Source: Symsagittifera roscoffensis (lineage: Eukaryota; Xenacoelomorpha; Acoela; Convolutidae). From it: a DNA stretch of 64,000 nt. The notes under the pieces were generated by a model, which ran no database searches, was not told where the DNA came from, and saw only the letters and a program-made list of their open reading frames with translations. The stretch is taken from positions 79,967,574 to 80,031,573 of the forward strand of contig NC_087063.1 of NCBI RefSeq assembly GCF_963678635.1. Direction: 5' to 3'. The translations under genes and the position numbers were made by a program. Shown piece by piece: positions 45,302 to 56,285 of this stretch (positions within the stretch are counted from its first letter, which is position 1; every line of letters begins with the position of its first letter).

Positions 45302-46176
45302 AAGGTTTAGGATGATGGATGCAAGATTGTGATTAGTGATTTTTAGGATCCTAAAGTGTAAGTCCTTACGATTTTTTGGTTAGCCTAACTTGGGGCGTAT
45401 ATTTAGGGTTGGAAAGGAAAACATATATCGATTCCGGAGAATGATTGTTTCTTTCTCGTGGCTAGTCTAAGTTAAGGTGTTAACTTACCTTATCTTACTT
45501 AGGTGTAGTGATTGTGTTCAAGTGTTGGCGAATAGTAAATCGATCCTTAAGGTTCAGGTATAGCAAGTAGTTCGTTAGATGATACTTTAAAACTACTAAG
45601 CTTAAGTATTAGCCTGGGTCAGATAAGAGGGGGGGGGGGTGTCAAGTGAAGAATGAATAACCGAAGTTCTTCACTGTTTATCCTAATTTGAGTGGTTAGT
45701 TTGTTTAAAAAATTTCTGTAAGTCCTGGGTCTAAGAGAGGGTGGGTGGTGAATCTTTAATAATTGGGTGGGGAACAAAATTTTTCTATTTGATCCAAGAA
45801 AAAGCCTTGATAATCAGGATATAAATTTAATGATATAAAATTAATTAAGATAAAAGTTAAATAGATATCCAAGGGAAGCCTTGATGATCTGCTTTAATTT
45901 TAAATGAATTGAATTTAAATAAAAAAAAATAGGATAGGTCTTTTAGAAATAATTTAAAGTTTAATTGATAGAAAAATTTAGTTTTTGATGATTTATGTAT
46001 TTTAACAATTAGTGTTTATACTAACTAATTTTTATTTTTATTTTCAATAAATATTTTTTTCCAGATATCTTCTTTTTTCATTTTTACTGCAGTTTGGTGG
46101 AAACGACTAGAGATGTTTTTATCGTTATTGAACAATAATAAGTTTAGCGCCGCAAGGATCGTTGATTTCAATGATT

Positions 46177-46383
46177 CTATGTTTGCAAATGAAAATCTAA
46201 ATTCATTGCTAATAAGATTCTAAATATAAAAGTTTGTGTTGGCTTTCGCCGTACGACCATGAAACTTAATAGTAAGTTTCCCCGTAGTCGTATGTCGTCT
46301 CTTGTCCGAGGTTCTCTTCCAATACCGGCTAATTCTCGTATTGTTCGGAATAGTGGCTCTGATCTATTGAGTCGTAGAGACAT
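46177..46383 (-). CDS. Arg-rich leader ORF next to the 5' LTR
   Basis: 68 codons from ATG (MSLRLNRSEPLFRTIREL...), 120 bp after the LTR on the sense strand and the first ATG frame of any length. It is Arg-rich with many RE/RD pairs. Like the accessory ORF it starts MSL. It may be a translated upstream ORF, an alternative start spliced to a downstream gene, or chance. Confidence 0.3.
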   Translation of the reverse strand: MSLRLNRSEPLFRTIRELAGIGREPRTRDDIRLRGNLLLSFMVVRRKPTQTFIFRILLAMNLDFHLQT

Positions 46384-46480
46384 TTCAATTAAATTATTGT
46401 CATCTAAAATTTTTGAAAATGTTTTTGTCTAATTCTAATTTATTTGGTTAGTTCTAAAATGATTTGCTTTTTAAGGTCTT

Positions 46481-46503
46481 GTTCGAAACTTTTGGTCGCA
46501 CCA
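46481..46503 (-). promoter_or_regulatory. Candidate tRNA primer-binding site
   Basis: Two bases inside the 5' LTR edge, the sense strand reads TGGTGCGACC followed by AAAAGTTTCGAAC. TGG pairs with CCA at a tRNA 3' end, and GTTCGAA on the other strand matches a T-loop at nearly the right distance. The match would be unusually long (about 23 bases), though one base is missing for a standard T arm. Which tRNA is unclear. Confidence 0.5.
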
Positions 46504-46505
46504 CA

Positions 46506-46892
46506 TGAGTTGTGTTCTTAGGTCTAACTCATAGAGTAATTTCAGATACGGTACACCGTCTGCTCGTCACGCTATTTTATTTTTGGCCGGATAGATTCGT
46601 GCAACTTATTAGTCTAATACCGATCTTAGTCTTACTCTTTTATCTACTAGTCTCAATTAGTCTCAATAGATCTAGAGTATACTGGTTTAATGCGAGTAGG
46701 TCTCTGGGAGAGGCAACTAAGTTCTAAGTTAAATTCAGATCTCTCTGGTGCTGAAATTACAAGTAATTTCAGCACTTACAAATAAGTGGGTTGTTAGTTT
46801 GATGGAGTATTATTGGTTAGTATTAAGTATTTTATAGAAATAAAATATCTATTTTATACCCAATAATAATTTATGGTTTAGATCTGGTTCCA
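46506..46892 (-). repeat. 5' LTR
   Basis: 387 bp, about 45 bp longer than the 3' LTR because of a segment (about 46674-46718, ...GGTTTAATGCGAGTAGG...) absent from the other. On the sense strand: TATAAAATA (about 46838-46830), the 28-bp palindrome (46775-46748) and AATAAA (46581-46576), in the order promoter, leader, polyadenylation signal. Confidence 0.92.
46748..46775. promoter_or_regulatory. Perfect 13-bp palindrome in the 5' LTR
   Basis: Identical to 31695-31722. If transcription starts about 30 bp after the TATA box, this lies some 30-60 nt into the RNA, where it would fold as a hairpin at both ends of the genomic transcript. Confidence 0.75.
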
Positions 46893-46896
46893 ATTC

Positions 46897-48690
46897 ACTC
46901 ATTAGTAGCGCAAAACTATTGCGCGTTAATTGCCAAATTAGCTCTAATTAGCAATCTTAATGCCTCCATAAACTAACAAAAAAAACAATAACAGTTGAAG
47001 CATTTTTTCAAAATTGAGATCAAGGCAACATTACCTTTTGAAAGGTATTGAAAAATTCAGTCAAAGTTAGCATGGTAAAAAGTCAAAAATTGTCTGGAGA
47101 AAAAGCAACGCGAGCACAAAAATTTTGTCACTTTTTCGAAAGTCGGAATAAAAAGGCTGCTCGTATCCTTGTCAGACGATTAACATTGTAATTACGTTCA
47201 AAAGCTTCTACTTTGTTAACTAGTGCCTGGGAACAAATTCGGCTTCTAAACGATTGCACTTGAGTTGTCAAAATTCCTGCCTGTAAGCTACAAAATTGTT
47301 TCTTCTTTCTATCTACTTCTCGGGGTTACGTTCACATGTTGGCTTCTTCAACCATGACAGGCTCATTTGTTTCTTGCAAGGTTCTGTTGCTGATATATCT
47401 TGTCATCAACATGTGTTCGCATCAAATGACACAGCATGTAGTTGCTTTTCTTCTTGGCCAGGGATTCGACCTTGTCCCAAAAATTGTCAGAAGTCGGGCT
47501 TGATCTTTGCATGTTCTGCCTTCAATTCTGTATTTCATTTTGTTCCATCGCACAAAATGTAACATAGAGTTTAAGGCCGAAAGCACAAGATGAACCACGA
47601 AAAGAGTTGCAGAGGAGAGCTGCAAAGAGAAAACGGAATAGAGTCAGTCTCGGATTCTGACCGATGTAACCATTTTCTGTAGACTGCCAATCCTCGTGTC
47701 GACAGGCATAGTTTACCTCATTCCCGACGTTGTTGGAATTTCTTTTTTTTTGGTCTCTTGAACGGCTCTTCTCTTTTTCACCTCAAGTCTCCCAGTCGGC
47801 TACATGGCTCAGCTGTTTTTATTGTTTGTCTCCATTCTTGGCGGTTTCAGTCACTTCGCCTACTTCAGAACTATTTAAGCCGGCCTTGCTCACTCTGTGC
47901 TTCCAATGCAATAGTGGACAGCTTTTCGACTTTACAAATCTACACAAAAGATATTGCAAAATTAATTACCACATATTGTTTGCTTCAAAATTAAAAATTT
48001 ATGCTGATATAAGTGATAAGAAAAATAGTATTAAAAGTTATAATAGCAATATAAGTAACATTTCTGCAAGTTTTTTTCCATCAAGCCAATTGATTTGTTT
48101 TGTTTATAATCGTGGAGAAATTTTTGAGTAACCAGTCAGATTCTGTTCAAATTTTGGAGTAGATTTAGAGGTACGCTCAAATTCGATGAACTCTTCAAAA
48201 CAAATCTCTAGAATTCTAATTCCAAACCTTGCACAATTTTGAACTTTGAAAGTCCTTGAAGAAATATTTACTGTGGGAATTCGACAAAATAAGAATTGGG
48301 TAGTGAATAAAAAGAGTTTTGATAATTATCATACAACTTTTTCATTAATTTCAAAATTTTTAAAATGAAATACATTATCCGTGTCAAATTTAATTCAGCA
48401 GTAAGTTTAAAGCTTTGGTACTCAATACTTGGAAAAAAATAACTTCTTTGATTGAGTTAGTTTCCCCAAATAGACCTAGTCGGAAAACTTTGTTTTGGAC
48501 AACATACACGTCCGAAAAATTGTGAAACAAATAAGAGACAATGTCAATTTCATTAATAAGGTAATTTAACGACACTTTTTCTCGTAAAATAACCCGAAAA
48601 AATTCAAAAACTTTTTGATAGACATTTTTTGAAATTTTGACAAAACCTTTTAAAAAATAATAAAGCAAATACTTTTGGAAAAGAATGGTT
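46897..48690. other. Spacer with unassigned ORFs
   Basis: AT-rich apart from 47300-47900, which is richer in G and C. Open frames there: 88 codons plus (47296-47562), 67 minus (47625-47422), 133 plus (47730-48131) and 106 minus (48710-48390, overlapping the next feature). None has a recognised domain; the 133-codon one has an isolated C-x2-C and a His/Cys pair (TNLHKRYC) that might be a weak finger. Confidence 0.35.
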
Positions 48691-48691
48691 T

Positions 48692-49080
48692 CTGATTGGT
48701 TGATCTCCAACGAACAAGGCTAGTACAAGAGTTCTCGATTCTATTCGGTTGATTTTTTTCTAAACAACGAAAAATTAATTTAAAATTAAAAGCAATTGTT
48801 CTATTTTTTGGATAAAATTTTTTTATTAACTTTGTTCAATTGTTGAGTCTATTCAAAATTAGTATAAGTATTTTATTAATACTTTCGAGACTATCTAAAT
48901 CTCCCAATTGTTTTCATTTTCTTTTTTTAGTTATTGAGATGTCGTCGCTGAATAAAAACTTAAGATTTGCATGTCTTGAGTGTTGTAAAGGTTGAACACG
49001 TCAAAATGCATCATAGCATCATAAGACCCATGGAGCTTTGAAGTGTCCAAATTGTGTCAAAATTACAGCAGCGTGTAGAT
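48692..49080 (+). pseudogene. Zinc-finger relic related to the tandem-unit ORF, with upstream CCAAT box
   Basis: ATG 48939 follows TTTTCTTTTTTTAGTTATTGAG. The frame reads RFACLECCKG, then TGA, then TRQNAS, then TAG, then HHKTHGALKCPNC, aligning codon by codon with the 7525 ORF (ACLKCGREYTRKDASRHHK); the two stops replace Tyr and Arg codons. The start context TTATTGAG-ATG is shared. About 240 bp upstream, CTGATTGG (48692-48699) is an inverted CCAATCAG within a stretch resembling the one in the tandem unit (GTTGGAGATCAACCAATCAG). So gene and putative control motif moved or were copied together. Confidence 0.6.
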
Positions 49081-51430
49081 GAAAAAATGTCTTCAAGAAG
49101 CATCCCTAATGTCAGAAAAATTTGGGAATATTTTGTCTAGATGGAACGTTAGGCTATCTGAACTTTTCTGTTCGAAATGACTAGTTCGGCTGAAAATGGG
49201 AAGGGGGTTTGGGACTTGGGCATTTCAAATTATTCATCGGTCAGATACCTGCACAAAATTTGAATGCCATCTGGTCTTTGGTTTTGTTTTCTTTTGGAAT
49301 CATTTTGTGTGGTAACATTTTGTTCTCCTCAAGGAGTTTTTTTGATTCATTATAAACGAATCAGTTTGACAATTTGACTTCATAGGGTGCAGCAAACTAC
49401 TCGATTTCAAATGATATTGTTTAACTTTGAGGTTGTAAGCCAATTTGAAACCGATTAAATCATTAGCAATTTATGTTTTATCAATTTTGGTTCTCAAGTG
49501 ATTCTCAAAAGAAACAACATAGATGTCAATTGAACCCACGCCATAACCAACGGAGCGCTCTATGTATACTCTAGGCTATATAGCTTGTAATGACCTACAC
49601 CTGTACTGCAACTGTTTTGCGATAAAAATGGTCTTTTTATATGCGACTATTTTTGTTTTCCCTGAAAAATTCAAATAAACCAAAAAATTTTTTTGATAAA
49701 TCTTTGGTAAACTATACGAATATAAGATCATTTCGACACTATTTGCCTCGATATACGAGCAGCTTCGTTTGCACATCTGTCAACAGCCGAACACTTTAGC
49801 CCTAAAATTCTTTAAGCACAGTTTTAAACTTTGATTTCCATTCATAAAAAAAATCAGAGGTTGTAACACCATCATACTATCGTGTGTTTTTGAATTTAAG
49901 TGGTAGATCATCATTGATGTTGCAGTCAGAAGGGATAAATGAAAGTAAGAGTTTAAATTTATCGGTCGAGTTTTTAATTTTTACAATTTTTTTTACAAGG
50001 AACAGAAATTTTGTCCAGCTATATTTGGTTCTCCTCTGAAACTCTATCTTTTCCAGATTTTTTTTTTAAAACTGGGTTTTTTTTCTGATCATTTTAAAGT
50101 TTTTGGTTTTATAGTGTTTTTATGGCTAAATACGTAATGTTTCAATGCAAATTATGCAGACAAATTTGCTCATAATGGTTAAATTGTTCACCATGCAAAG
50201 TTGTTGCTTTATCATAACGTTCGAAATAAAAATCGAGTGTGCGAGGAATTGGAAAAGAGGGGAAAACATCTTACAAGCCAAGTGTTAATTCAAAATCCAA
50301 CTTACATTTTTAAAATTTTTGTGGGTTAGTTTTGCCAAGACGCAGCTTGCTTTTCAGTTTTGTCTAACTTAACCGACTGTAAAAGGTTTCACTGACTAAT
50401 AACGCCAAAAATGCCCACGCACTGTCAAACACTAATATTGATTACAGCTTGTATAATAGTTCTATTCAAAAACAATCACATGCGTTAAAAATTCTGGACA
50501 TCTGTGAACAAGGAACCTTGTAAATTATTGCATAATATGCTTTTTATGGACGAAAACTCTTTGTGAAATATACAGGCAAAGGACTGTGCAAAAATTCAAA
50601 GCTGATTGAATTTTTTATCAGTTTTTGATATAAGGTTGTTAAAATTTAGCGTTTTTTATTGAAATATAAGATTTTTCATTAGTTCTGACTGTAAAGCCTT
50701 AAAGTTTTTTCTCAAATATATGAAACCCAATCTTTCCCAGTAAAAACTTCTAATCTTGATAGATGTATTATACATACTTTACTTTCTAACATATTTTTCT
50801 TTGAAATATACAACTTCAAAGAAAAATAACCTGAAATGGTTCATTTCCAACACGTAACGAGGTAGACTTTGGTTAAAGTACAACTCGCTTAAAAAATAAA
50901 AAAGTCGTAGCAAAAGAATTGATATTAATAATTGTTATAGCAGAAGTTATTTTACCTTAGATTGCTACAACTATTTCGGATACTCAAGACATGTGAACTT
51001 GAGATTAACACAATCATCATGCTATTAAAAAATCCAGGTTCAAGCCTCGCCTGGAGATTTTTCGCGCAAGAAGTAGCCTAGGCTTATTTATTTTTAAATC
51101 AGGTTTTCATCAGTAAACTAATTTCAAGAAAACCCTTGCTTTAATTGAACATTTCAAGAAGATAATTGTGGCCAGATCTTTAGTTTATAAGGTAAGTATT
51201 GCTTGTCAGAAAAAAAAAGATTAATTTTAATTTGGGTAGCCAAAAGAAACTCATACAAAAACTAATTTGGTTTGAGAGTATTTCAGGATTTGCAAAAAAA
51301 AGAAGCATCTTTTTGATTTCAAGTTTATATTTAGAAGAAAAAGGATTAAGAAAGGAGTTTTTTAATTTTGAATTCGTTTACGCTTTTTTTATTGCATATA
51401 CTTATTTCTCCCCCATTTTGGCTGTGCATG
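49081..51430. repeat. Diverged repeat, copy 1
   Basis: Shares, in order, with 51.43-52.5 kb and/or 53.39-55.1 kb: TTCGTTCGA...GACTG-like start, CTGTTGAACAATC and CAATAAATTGTGGGGTTG type strings, GATTCTCAAAAGAAAC, the GAACCCACGCC...GCTCTATGTATAC segment, ATACGAGCAGC...TTTGCACATCTGTCA and GCCAAGACGCAGCTTGC. Identity is low (perhaps 60-75% by eye). No intact gene. A 101-codon plus frame without ATG (51202-51504, after a TTGTCAG acceptor) lies near the boundary with the next copy. Confidence 0.6.
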
Positions 51431-52500
51431 GCCACGGATTTAAGTTTGAAATTCGCCTAGAACAGATATTCGTCTATTGGAAACTTTTCGTTCGAGTTGA
51501 CTGATTCGGCTGAGAGTGGACAGGGATTCCAGACTAATTCGTTCTGTTTTCAAAGTCGTTTTTCAGATGCCCAACTTTACGTGCTTCTGTTGCTGGTCTT
51601 TTGTTTTGTTTCTCGGTTGGTGCGATATCTTTTTGTACTCATCAACTAGTCTTTTTTTTTTTTTTTAATAAGATAATTGATTGAACAGTTTGACTTCACA
51701 CTGTTAAACAATCAATTTGAATTCTTTTAAACTGCAATAAATTGTGGGGTTGGTCACTTTCTGATTCTCGAAAATCACTTAAAGTCAGAATCAATTCAAT
51801 TTCTGTATCAGATAATTATATTTGCAACCGATTATGGGACCGATTAAATCATTAACATTTTATGTTTTATCATTTTCGGTTTCAATTTGATTCTCAAAAG
51901 AAACGACTTCAGTGGCCATTGAACGCATGCCAAATTCAACTAAACGCTTAATGTAGAACTGTCTTGATAAAAACTATCTTGATACAAACTGTTTTGATAC
52001 ATGTAATTGTCGTTTCAACAAACTGTCTTGATACATGTAAGTATACTTGTTTTTGTTCTAATATAATTAAGAAATGTGTTGTCAAAAGAGTTTCATCTTA
52101 TTACTATGTCAAAAGCTCAATAAATTGTTTCCCCATACACTCACTTTTTAAAAAATAAATTTAAAAATTGTGACACTTTTTATACTGTTTACAGAACCAT
52201 TAATTGAACAGCTCAATAATATCAATTTATTTCTCTAATTTGTATGGAATAAAAATTTTAACAGAACTAAAGAGAAAGAAAATTATTACCATTTTACCTC
52301 GATATGAGAGCAGTCTCATTTGCACATCTGTCAACATTCAAACCCGTATTGCTAAAAAGTTTTTTTCTTTGACTTCCGTCCAGAAAAGGTTCAGAATAGT
52401 TCTTTTAGAAAAAAAACGGTTTCCCAAAAATCCTGATTGTGTTGCCATATTCATTACGAGAACAAATTGTGCACTGGATTGCAGATACAAGTCTCTTAAA
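51431..52500. repeat. Diverged repeat, copy 2 (truncated)
   Basis: Begins ATGGCCACGGATTTAAG...TTTTCGTTCGAG and carries the CAATAAATTGTGGGGTTGG, TTTGATTCTCAAAAGAAACGAC and ATATGAGAGCAG...TTTGCACATCTGTCAAC landmarks of copies 1 and 3, in the same order, then breaks off before the 52.5 kb minisatellite. TGTCTTGATACA-like strings repeat at 51959-52040. Confidence 0.6.
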
Positions 52501-52504
52501 ATGT

Positions 52505-52890
52505 TCCAAAATGTAAGTGGATTCCACTAACAAAAATTCAGTGGATTCCGCGTACAAATACCGGTAAAGTAAATTTTGTCGGCACATTTAATTTGTTGCG
52601 GATTCCGCAACAAGCAAATATAGCTAGTTGTTCTGGATTCTGTAACTATAATTAGATTCCGCAAAATGTAAGTGGAATCCGCAAATATAAGTAGAATCCG
52701 CAAAATTTGTAAGCGGAATTCGCAATTGTAAGCAGTTTCTGCAAATTGTAAGTGAATTTTGTGTTTTTGTTTATTACTGAACTTGCATATGCACAAATGA
52801 AAACTAGAGGTGGAATATTTGGTTTATTATCTATAGTAACGCGCAATTTCTAAGCAAGGACTTATCCATTTGTCAGCGGAATCCACAAAC
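52505..52890. repeat. Minisatellite, ~20-bp unit (TAAGTGGAATCCGCAAAT type)
   Basis: About ten degenerate units of TAAGTGGAATCCGCAAAT from 52512 to 52757, with one more near 52876 (AGCGGAATCCACAAAC). Most unit boundaries retain GGATTCCGC or its variants. Several overlapping ORFs on the minus strand are a by-product of the repeat. Confidence 0.75.
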
Positions 52891-53087
52891 TATCTTAAAG
52901 CTATGGTTAACTCTGCGGATGTTAAATCTTTTTTTTCTTTATCTGAAGATCGGATGATTTTTTGGGATCGGAAAATACAATCATTGAAAGCCATTTAAGG
53001 CTTGTGATTGTTTGAAATGGGTTTGAAATAGCAGTTCAGGGTTTTAAATGGCAGTTCCTGTTTGAAATGTGGGCAGTTGTGTCACTC

Positions 53088-53316
53088 ATCAGTAATTGAG
53101 ATGATATGGTTCAGTTATGGTTAAGAAATCATCTTGAGTATTTGAGATGAGATGGTTCAGTTTGAAATGGCAGCTAAGTCACTCATCAGTTTTTGAGATG
53201 AGATGGTTCAGTTGGTTAAAAAATCATCATCAGTATTTGAGATGAGATGGTTAAGTTGGTTCAAAAATCATCATCGTACTCATCAGTATTTGAGATGCAG
53301 TATTTGAGACGAGATA
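53088..53316. repeat. Minisatellite, ~45-bp unit (ATTTGAGATGAGATGGTTCAG type)
   Basis: Five or so units, each with TTGAGATGAGATGGTTCAG, GTTAAAAAATCATCAT and CACTCATCAGT, ordered but with variable parts deleted. Starts at CACTCATCAGTAATTGAG and ends at TATTTGAGACGAGAT. Confidence 0.75.
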
Positions 53317-53389
53317 AAGGACGGCTCGATTGTATATTTTGAAATCTGAACTGAAACATCCTCTGAAAACTAGATTAAAATATCTTCTT

Positions 53390-55100
53390 GATACTGTTGA
53401 CTTTATACTGTTGAACAATCAGCTTGATTTGAAATAAACTGCGACAAATTGTGGGGTTGACCACGCGCTGATGTGCTAACTCATGAAAATCACTTCAAAT
53501 CAGAATCAGTTCAAATATTTTTATCAGATAGTTATTTTGTAAGCCAATTACAAATTGATTATTTTATTAGCTTTTTTTGTTTCATTAATTTTTGTTTCAT
53601 TTTGATTCTCAAATCAAACGACATATGTGAAAATCGAACCCACACCAAACTCACACGAACGCACTATGTATATGCTAGGCGCTTTAGCTTAGCGTGAACT
53701 GCAACTACACTGCAATTTTTTCTCAAAAAAACCGCTGCTTTTATACAAGCAAATTGTTTCCGTTCTAATGTAATTGGAAGCTTTGCTGATTTTAATTCAA
53801 ATAAGCTTCATTTTTCCCCTACTTAAATAATTTTTATACTGTAGGTGGGACGAAAAATTCAACTACTCATAGGTATCAATTTATCTATTATTCGTATGGC
53901 CTAACCGTTTAAGAAAAAAAGAGTATTGAAATTCAGCACTTTGCCTCAATATACGAGCAGCCTTATGTGCACATTGGTCAGACCAGAGTCTTAGCCTTAT
54001 TTGCACATCCATCTGTCATGGCGCAATTTTAATCTTTATTTTCCTTCCAGTAACTCCATCAAGCTGTTACGTGTGTTTGTCTTTCAGTGATGGGGTTTTG
54101 TAGATTTTACTAGTCGATAAGGATAAATGGATGAAACATTTTTTATTGTAGCTTAGTTCACAAGTAACTTGCTTAAAGTTTATCAATTATTAATGATATG
54201 CATTGTTTTAGTACAACAATCACAATAAGTTAAATTATTCGCTATTAATTGAGTTAGATAAAGATGCCAGATTCAAATGTAATTCATGGTCCTTAGTTTA
54301 CTTTGCCAGAGGCAAAAAGTTCTTCAGTTTTTGAAAAGTTTGAAAATCAGCAATTAGATATTTTCTGGAAATCTTTTTTTTTCACAATAGATAGTTTTTT
54401 CACCAGGTTAAAATAAGTGTTCAAAATTGAAAATCGATTAAGGGTGGAAGTGTAAAAGAGTTAAAAAGACAGCTTTCAAGTCAATTGATATTTTAAAAAT
54501 CAACAACTTTTTTTTAAAAACTATGGATTAGTTTTGCCAGTGTGCAGCTTGCCTTTTTAATTTTTTTTCTAATCCAACTCACTTTGAAAAATAATTTGAT
54601 TGTCCAACATTACATAAACTGCACGTATAATGTCGATGTTAATTATTGGTTTCAGCGTAAATAGCATCTTTATCAAATATCAATCACACACTATAAACGT
54701 TTCTGGACATCCGATAATAGGGAATCTCGCAAATTACTGCACGTCGCAAAGACCAAGCTTTTGCAAAAATGTGTGTTTCAAATTCAACTTAAATTTCACT
54801 TGATTTTAAAAAAAATGTAACAAAACACGCTGTATCTATCGAAAAGTTTTTTTTTTTCAAGAAATAGCCTATACTTAGTTTTGATCAGATTTATGATCAA
54901 AAAAAAAGTTTCAAGAGAAAAAATGCATCAACTAAACATTTCAAAAAAACTTTGGTCAAATACTTAATTTAGAAAGTACGTTTTTTTCTTTCAAAAATGA
55001 AGAAACTGCTTGGTATAATAAGCTAAGAAGCAATCAAACGAAAAAAAGGTTCGACATTAGTCCAACGTTTTTCAATGAAAAAGCAATGTTTTTATTTCAA
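53390..55100. repeat. Diverged repeat, copy 3
   Basis: Landmarks of copy 1 recur: GTTGACTTTATACTGTTGAAC, ACAAATTGTGGGGTTGACC, TTTGATTCTCAAATC, GAACCCACACC...GCACTATGTATA, ATATACGAGCAGC...CACATCCATCTGTCA, and GTGCAGCTTGCC at about 54540. The third copy ends in an AT-rich stretch. No gene recognised. Confidence 0.6.
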
Positions 55101-56285
55101 GAATGTGTTAAGAAAAATCAAAAAGAAGTAATTTTTGAATGTAGAAGTTAGCCACTCTTTTGTATCCTCTGCCGTTTTCTTTCTCCCAATTGCACGTTCC
55201 TACAAATTTATTAACGATTTGATCGTTGAAAAGTGGTTTATAAGATGTTGGTCTAATCGCAAACCCATCTTCTGCTCCTATGCAGCGTCATAAAATCTAA
55301 ATTAACACCGTTAAACCAGTGGTTTTTTTCTCATTAAAGTTGCAATTGTTTTTTGGATATTTCGTTTTTAGTGTTTTTTGAAAAAAAAATTGTTAGAAAA
55401 ATAATTATGAAAAAAACACATGAAAAAATCAAACTCAAACAGCCGAAAATTTTTTTTTGAGCTTGTTTAACTAAAAACAGGATAGCTAACAAGGATAGCT
55501 GGTTACTGAGCAAGTAACACATAATGTTCCAATCATAGTCTCTAAAATTTCCATAAAAATATTTATTATCAATTTACTGTCGTTTTTTCTGTGAGGTGTG
55601 ATGAAAAAATCTGATTGAACATTTAGAAATAAAAAAATCGACAGTCATTTTATAATAGGCAAATAATTTGAATTGTAGTTTTTAAAGAATAAAAAATAGA
55701 AAAACAAAAATACAAAAATTTTAATATCAAAAGAAAAAAAAACTAAAAACATATTTATTTGAGCACAGCTATAATTTCAAGGGATCTAAATTGATCATAG
55801 ATAACCTATTACAAGCCTGCTCGCTCGCATTTATTGCTCGAAATTAGACTGAAATACAAAATTTTCAAATTATTTTTCTCGATGCCGGAATTTTAAAAGT
55901 CGGTCGAATAGCGACTGAAAGGACTACAACATGAAATATCACTCAACCCATTTCGGTTATCATTTCGATTTGCGTGGAAAAAAAGAAAAAAAATAAATCA
56001 CTCGTACACGGCAAAAAACGAGAAGACCTATCAAGTATCTTTATTTTGTGTGTTCACACTTCAAGTCATATGAAGTTACAACAGTACTACTGTAACAGAA
56101 TGTGGTTTAATAAATTGAAAGAAGACTTAATACCATCTTTTGAAAAAATTTGAACAGTTTTTTTTTTTAAAAAGTTATTTTTATGACTGCTTCAGCTCAA
56201 AAACTATACAAAAAACTCTATATTAGAGTTGCATCAAAGATCAACGCTCTGAGCATGTTCCCTTAATTTCTACCAATGTCTGCAC
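55101..56285. other. Spacer next to the lectin exon
   Basis: AT-rich with several poly-A and poly-T runs (55690-56160); frames are short. The 62-codon minus frame 55522-55334 is very hydrophobic and lacks features of a real gene. The remaining exons of the lectin gene were not found here. Confidence 0.45.

Larger units (their letters stand above)
31498..46892 (-). mobile_element. 15.4-kb retrovirus-like LTR element (Ty3/gypsy type with env region)
   Basis: Direct LTRs at 31498-31839 and 46506-46892 begin TG and end CA. The whole is flanked by ATTC on both sides (31494-31497 and 46893-46896), a 4-bp target duplication. Sense is minus: accessory ORF, gag, protease, RT (YLDD), RNase H, integrase with GPY/F-type C-terminus, env-like region, 3' ORF. 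The PR-RT-RH-IN order places it in Ty3/gypsy; the env region is as in errantiviruses. The ORFs carry many stops and shifts and the LTRs differ at about 10% of aligned sites by hand count, so it is an old, inactive copy. Confidence 0.93.

Noticed and set aside
52405-52846. Four overlapping ORFs near 52.4-52.8 kb
   Set aside because: They follow the 20-bp minisatellite and have repeated peptides in shifted phases.
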